From contig CBFGRU010000098.1 in NCBI GenBank assembly GCA_965651255.1, forward strand, positions 1 to 10,527: DNA of 10,527 nt, read 5' to 3'. A program made the position numbers and the translations under genes. This document shows, one piece after another, positions 7,394-10,527 of the stretch (position 1 is its first letter; every line of letters begins with the position of its first letter). A model generated the notes under the pieces. The model saw only the letters and a program-made list of their open reading frames with translations, did not search any database and was not told where the DNA came from. This stretch comes from CBFGRU01 sp965651255. GTDB taxonomy: Bacteria; Planctomycetota; Phycisphaerae; Phycisphaerales; SM1A02.

Positions 7394-8709
7394 CAAGACT
7401 ACATATGCGTACCGACTCAATCATGGGTTTCCTGTCGCTCGCGCTGATGATGTTCATCAGCGCGGGCGCCACCGCCCAGATCAATCTCCGTGCCATCTCG
7501 GATGCGGAAGTGCGCGAGTACATGCAGTGGCTGGATCTCTCGGATGATGAACGCATCATCGCGCGTTCCATCCACGATGCGTACCTGGCTCGCGCGCAGG
7601 AGATGTACTTTCCGTTGGCCAGAACGTCCGGCGCGGCCGTCAACGAGGCGCTGCGCGCGAGTCATCGACCGGCGGGGTGGGAATACGATTCGCACGGCCT
7701 GTTTGAGAAGGCGTACCGACTCGAAGATGAAACGCTCGCGGCGCTCGAACAGCTTGATGCGATGTACTTCGATGATCTTGCCGCGCTCGTCAATGATGAA
7801 GCGAAGATCGAGCGGCTGAAGTTGCGTCGCGCGCGTCAGGTGTTCAAGCGCGGCCGCAGCGAATTGCCGGGCGGGAACGTCGATCTCTTTGCGATCCTGG
7901 ATCGCATTGAGCATCGTCTTGATCCAAAGATTCTCGTTGCGGTGCGTGATTGGCGTGCGGACTGGGAGCTTCCATATGTGAATCTCATTCGACACGTCGC
8001 GATTGCCGGTAGAGTGGGAAACTTGACCTTCGCTCGCGCCGCAGACGCTCGCGCGAGAGTTGAGGATGAGGCATGGGGCGGGAAGCCATCTGGCTACTGG
8101 CAGGAGATTTTCGACAACTATACGATGCATGGCTCAAACGGCCGGTCGTTCGCGGTTCGTGAGCCGTTGCGTGCGTTCGTCGAGAACCGGCTGAATGATC
8201 TGAAGGGCCTGCTTGACCCGGTACTCGCGTACGAGGTCGAGACGACTTATCTGCAGGAGTCGTTCCCCGAGGCGTACCCCGATCCCGGTTCTGCGGAGCG
8301 GCTGTACCAGGCGGCGCTGGCGCTGGATGACCTGACGCCCGATCAACGGGAGGCGCTGCGGCAGTTTCGCCGCGAGTTTCTTTTGGCGCACGATCGTTTG
8401 ACGCGCGAGATGCGTGATGCGTTGAGCACACTGCGACGGGAAGGGTTGCTCCCGGAGGGGTACTCGCAGAACTGGCGTGAAGTGCAGCAGCGAGTCGGTG
8501 AGGATCGTGAGCAGTTGAACGCGGATCAGATTCATCGAATCTCGCCGTTGCTGATGCCGGAGCAGTTGCGTCGTCTGCCGGAGTGGGATTTCGAGTTGCA
8601 TCCACCGCTGCGGCCGTGGGACTTCGATGCGGATCAACGACAGCGCGTCTCCGCATCGGGGCATCGCTCATCCGACACGCCGCGGCCCGGCGCGCCGACA
8701 TTTGAATGA
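7384..8709 (+). CDS. Exported helical protein of unknown function
   Basis: A 441-residue protein from the ATG at 7384, with a signal peptide (basic MRLTRLHMR, hydrophobic core about 13-27, cleavage after ATA31 before Gln). I do not recognise a named family. The mature part is strongly helical and charged, with two similar helical segments: DLSDDERIIARSIHDAYLAR (about 51-70) and LTPDQREALRQFRREFLLAH (317-336). The second recalls the LTxxQ segments of Spy/CpxP-like periplasmic proteins, but the length is far above theirs. The tail (about 395-441) is proline- and charge-rich. The first 10 nt overlap the end of the glycine-repeat gene, so the pair is probably one operon and translationally coupled. 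A role as scaffold, chaperone or export partner of the glycine-repeat protein is speculation from position only. An alternative start is the ATG at 7405. Confidence 0.8.
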   Translation: MRLTRLHMRTDSIMGFLSLALMMFISAGATAQINLRAISDAEVREYMQWLDLSDDERIIARSIHDAYLARAQEMYFPLARTSGAAVNEALRASHRPAGWEYDSHGLFEKAYRLEDETLAALEQLDAMYFDDLAALVNDEAKIERLKLRRARQVFKRGRSELPGGNVDLFAILDRIEHRLDPKILVAVRDWRADWELPYVNLIRHVAIAGRVGNLTFARAADARARVEDEAWGGKPSGYWQEIFDNYTMHGSNGRSFAVREPLRAFVENRLNDLKGLLDPVLAYEVETTYLQESFPEAYPDPGSAERLYQAALALDDLTPDQREALRQFRREFLLAHDRLTREMRDALSTLRREGLLPEGYSQNWREVQQRVGEDREQLNADQIHRISPLLMPEQLRRLPEWDFELHPPLRPWDFDADQRQRVSASGHRSSDTPRPGAPTFE

Positions 8710-8785
8710 GGGTGGCCTGCCCGCATGCAGCACGTGATCGGTGAGTGCTCCTCGAGCTGCGCGCTACCATGCGTTGGTGAGAGTC

Positions 8786-8950
8786 ATGCTTGAATACACC
8801 CTCGTCATCGTGATCGTCGGCGTCGCCGCGTTCTGGCTGGCCAGGCAGTTCGTGCGATGGATGCGCGGGACCGGCAGTGGGTGCGGCGGGACCACACCCG
8901 CCCGGCCGAAACGGACGACGCTGACCGTCGGCGGGCGGTCGGTGCATTGA
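8786..8950 (+). CDS. Small single-span membrane protein, FeoB-associated-like
   Basis: A 54-residue protein: MLEYTLVIVIVGVAAFWLAR forms one transmembrane helix (about 3-20), followed by a basic FVRWMR, then GSGCGG, and a polar basic tail (PARPKRTT to SVH). This layout of a short N-terminal helix followed by a glycine/cysteine motif resembles the FeoB-associated Cys-rich membrane proteins. Those usually carry more cysteines, no Feo genes are nearby, and only one Cys is present here, so the assignment is tentative. The frame is open back to a GTG at 8741, but those codons (SAPRAARYHALVRV) look non-coding, and GGTGA at 8776-8780 serves the ATG at 8786 better. The 76 nt before it hold no clear terminator for the upstream gene. 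Confidence 0.55.
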   Translation: MLEYTLVIVIVGVAAFWLARQFVRWMRGTGSGCGGTTPARPKRTTLTVGGRSVH

Positions 8951-8963
8951 GGATTCCCATGCT

Positions 8964-9044
8964 GTCATGCCCGCGCAGGCGGGAATCCAGCGAACGGACC
9001 TGCACGCACAGCGCGAACTGGATGCCCGCCTGCGCGGGCAAGAC
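8964..9044. repeat. REP/MITE-like inverted-repeat doublet
   Basis: Two 27-nt arms (8964-8990 and 9018-9044) are inverted copies of each other with 25 of 27 positions matching, separated by 27 nt. Each arm also contains its own small hairpin (CCCGC-GCAG-GCGGG). The arm core, GTCATGCCCGCGCAGGCGGG, is of the type dispersed in many bacterial genomes as extragenic palindromic or MITE-like units. It sits 14 nt after the small membrane protein's stop and ends 56 nt before the peroxiredoxin start. It has no T-tract, so it is not a canonical terminator, though it could stabilise mRNA 3' ends. Short open frames across it are by-products. Confidence 0.85.
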
Positions 9045-9100
9045 CGATGGTCTCGAAGCATGACTCACCAAGGAAACCCTTGCAAGGAACCACAATCGAC

Positions 9101-9580
9101 ATGTCTGACTGGATCGAGCCGGGCGCGGCCGCACCGGACTTCACGCTGCCGAATCACACGGGGAAGAACGTGAAACTTTCCTCACTGCGCGGCGGGCCCG
9201 TCGTGATCTACTTCTACCCCGAAGATGACACGCCCGGCTGCACGATCGAAGCGTGCGGGTTTCGCGATGCGCACGCCGACTTTGCGCAGCTCGGCGCGAC
9301 GGTGCTGGGCATCAGTCCCGACCCGCCCGCGAAGCACGCCGCGTTCCGTGAGAAATACGACCTCAGCTTCACGCTGCTGAGCGATCCGGACCATCGCGTG
9401 GCAACGATCTACGGCGCGTGGCGGGAGAAGAACATGTACGGGAAGAAGACGATCGGCATGCAACGATCGACCTACGTGCTCGATGCGCAGGGCCACGTTC
9501 GCCGCGTCTGGAAACAGGTGCAGGTGAAGGGCCATGAGCAGCATGTGCTGAAGGCGGTGCGGTCGCTCGGGGGGTACTGA
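9101..9580 (+). CDS. bcp: Thiol peroxiredoxin, BCP/PrxQ family
   Basis: A 159-residue thioredoxin-fold peroxidase that reduces hydrogen peroxide and organic hydroperoxides in the cytoplasm. The peroxidatic Cys is C47 in YPEDDTPGCTIEACGFRD and the resolving Cys is C52, the five-residue spacing of atypical 2-Cys PrxQ enzymes. The N-terminal PGAAAPDFTLPNHTGKNVKL, GPVVIYFYP, LGISPDPPAKHAAFREKYDL and GMQRSTYVLDAQGHVRRVWK are all family-typical, and the length is normal. The frame is open upstream to 9047, but the ATG at 9101 gives the usual N-terminus (MSDWIEPG) and follows AAGGA (9084-9088), although at a long 12-nt distance. Upstream codons lie next to the palindromic repeat and are not family-like. 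No partner reductase is adjacent, and no regulatory site is evident. Confidence 0.95.
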   Translation: MSDWIEPGAAAPDFTLPNHTGKNVKLSSLRGGPVVIYFYPEDDTPGCTIEACGFRDAHADFAQLGATVLGISPDPPAKHAAFREKYDLSFTLLSDPDHRVATIYGAWREKNMYGKKTIGMQRSTYVLDAQGHVRRVWKQVQVKGHEQHVLKAVRSLGGY

Positions 9581-9596
9581 TGTTGCGGATGAATGC

Positions 9597-9626
9597 TTGG
9601 TACAAAAGGGGGCAAGCCGTTAGAAT
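9597..9626 (+). promoter_or_regulatory. Possible sigma70-type promoter for the FHA-ATPase gene
   Basis: TTGGTA (9597-9602) and TAGAAT (9621-9626) are separated by 18 nt, matching the -35 and -10 consensus at 4 and 5 of 6 positions. They fall in the 90-nt gap between the peroxiredoxin stop and the next start. A perfect 10-bp palindrome, GCTCGCGAGC (9631-9640), lies where transcription would begin and might be an operator, but this is untested. Confidence 0.4.
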
Positions 9627-9670
9627 GCCTGCTCGCGAGCGGATTCCCCCTGACCAGGATCAACGGCTGC

Positions 9671-10527
9671 ATGGCCTATCTGATGTTGAAGACTCCCGAC
9701 GGTGTCCGCAAGGTGAAGTTGCAGGATGAGGCAGTTACGATCGGGCGACATCCCGAGTGCGGCATCGTGGTGGATGATGACCGTTCCAGTCGGCGGCATT
9801 GCGTTGTCGAGCCGATGAACGGCGGGTTTCGGGTGCGCGATCTTGGATCGCGCAACGGAACGAAGGTGAATGATCGTCGGGTGGAGTACAAGGATCTCGC
9901 CGACCGGGACATCATCCGCATCGGGAAAGTGAAGATTCGTTATATGGATCCGGAGGCGGCGAAGCGCCCGGTGAACGCGCCGGACTTTGCTTCAGCGCTG
10001 ACGGCGGAAGATGCGTTCGCATCGTCGTTGCTTGATCACCGGCGGCCGGGCGTGACGCTTGATCTCGAGGAGGTCGCCAGTCACGGTCGCACCGATTACC
10101 GCGACAATCTGAAGGAGATCATCCGCACGGGCGGTGATCGTGACCTGAAGTCGCGTCACCTTTCGTTGATCGATGCGCGGGGCGAGGTGCTGCATCAGGC
10201 CGAACTCGAAGAAGAGCAGAAGAAAAAGAAATCGAAGCGCCGGGGCGGTGAGGCCGACGCGGAGGATGACCTGAAGGAGGGCATCAGCGCGCTGCGACTG
10301 TTGCTGCTGGCGTGTCTGACGGCCCGGGCGACCGACCTGCACCTGGAGCCGAAGCGTGAACAGGCGGTGGCGCGATTGCGCGTCGATGGCTACATGGTGA
10401 ACGCGACCGAGCTGACCACCGAGGTGCACCAGAAGATCGTCGGCCTGGTCAAAGTGCTTTGCCAGATCGAGCACACGCGACGAAACATCGTGCAGGAAGG
10501 TCACTTCTCGGTCGCCCTGCCGAAGCG
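9671..10527 (+). CDS. FHA domain fused to a GspE/PilB-type secretion ATPase, 3' partial
   Basis: The frame opens at ATG 9671 (AGGA at 9656-9659, 11 nt upstream) and runs off the right edge after 285 codons. Residues 1-90 form a forkhead-associated phosphothreonine-binding domain with all signature residues: G25-R26, S40-R41-R42-H43 and N62-G63-T64 with N67. A linker follows (about 95-205), including a Lys/Arg/Glu-rich stretch (EEEQKKKKSKRRGG). From about 205 the start of a GspE/PilB-family ATPase is seen: ATDLHLEP (220-227), RLRVDG (235-240) and IVQEGHFSVALP, the equivalents of ASDIHIEP, RLRIDG and PQDGRF. The Walker motifs lie beyond the window. Such hexameric ATPases power type II secretion or type IV pilus assembly at the inner membrane. 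The FHA domain suggests control by Ser/Thr kinases, which is inference. Shorter alternative start: ATG 9683. Confidence 0.88.
   Translation, partial: MAYLMLKTPDGVRKVKLQDEAVTIGRHPECGIVVDDDRSSRRHCVVEPMNGGFRVRDLGSRNGTKVNDRRVEYKDLADRDIIRIGKVKIRYMDPEAAKRPVNAPDFASALTAEDAFASSLLDHRRPGVTLDLEEVASHGRTDYRDNLKEIIRTGGDRDLKSRHLSLIDARGEVLHQAELEEEQKKKKSKRRGGEADAEDDLKEGISALRLLLLACLTARATDLHLEPKREQAVARLRVDGYMVNATELTTEVHQKIVGLVKVLCQIEHTRRNIVQEGHFSVALPK

Noticed and set aside
8964..9044. Palindromic repeat as a CRISPR fragment or as a terminator
   Set aside because: There are only two arms, and they are inverted rather than direct repeats, so it is not CRISPR. No T-tract follows either arm, so it is not a canonical terminator.
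7985..9061. Minus-strand open frame of 358 codons crossing two genes and the palindromic repeat
   Set aside because: Low-complexity Arg/Ala/Pro/Ser composition, spanning antisense of unrelated genes and an intergenic repeat. No motif and no start signal.
9992..10504. Minus-strand open frame of 170 codons at the right end
   Set aside because: Antisense to the FHA-ATPase frame, whose domain signatures are unambiguous.

Overview
The window is GC-rich and gene-dense, and every convincing gene lies on the + strand. Its content points to a free-living Gram-negative-type bacterium, most plausibly a planctomycete (Phycisphaerae-like). The grounds are a run of secreted amidohydrolase-like proteins, signal peptides ending in Ala-x-Ala before Gln, a PGRS-like glycine-repeat protein, and an FHA domain fused to a GspE/PilB-type ATPase. 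This placement is inference from gene style; no rRNA, tRNA or other marker gene is present.

Region 1 (1-6136) is the downstream part of a tight operon of exported amidohydrolase-superfamily proteins (COG1228/HutI-like fold). It has four genes holding five modules: a two-module protein cut by the left edge, then three single-module proteins each with a signal peptide. Junctions are a 4-nt overlap (ATGA), a 21-nt gap and a 6-nt gap. A strong Rho-independent terminator at 6102-6136 closes it. Only the protein at 1986-3242 keeps the expected metal ligands (HxH, two further His, Asp). The other modules whose active sites are visible have lost them, so the operon seems to pair one candidate enzyme with several pseudoenzymes.

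Region 2 (6137-8709) holds the most unusual signal. A good ribosome-binding site and ATG (6300) lead straight into a (CA)13 microsatellite, followed by a secreted glycine-rich repeat protein. With 13 CA units the ATG frame stops at 6350. With 12 or 15 units it would run without a break into an excellent signal peptide and the glycine repeat. This looks like a phase-variable switch on a surface or secreted protein. The next gene (7384-8709), an exported helical protein of unknown function, overlaps the end of the glycine-repeat gene by 10 nt and may be translationally coupled to it.

Region 3 (8710-10527) has a 54-residue single-span membrane protein resembling FeoB-associated proteins, an 81-bp REP/MITE-like inverted-repeat doublet (8964-9044), a PrxQ/BCP peroxiredoxin (9101-9580), and from 9671 off the right edge an FHA-GspE/PilB-type fusion that probably powers a type II secretion or type IV pilus machine.
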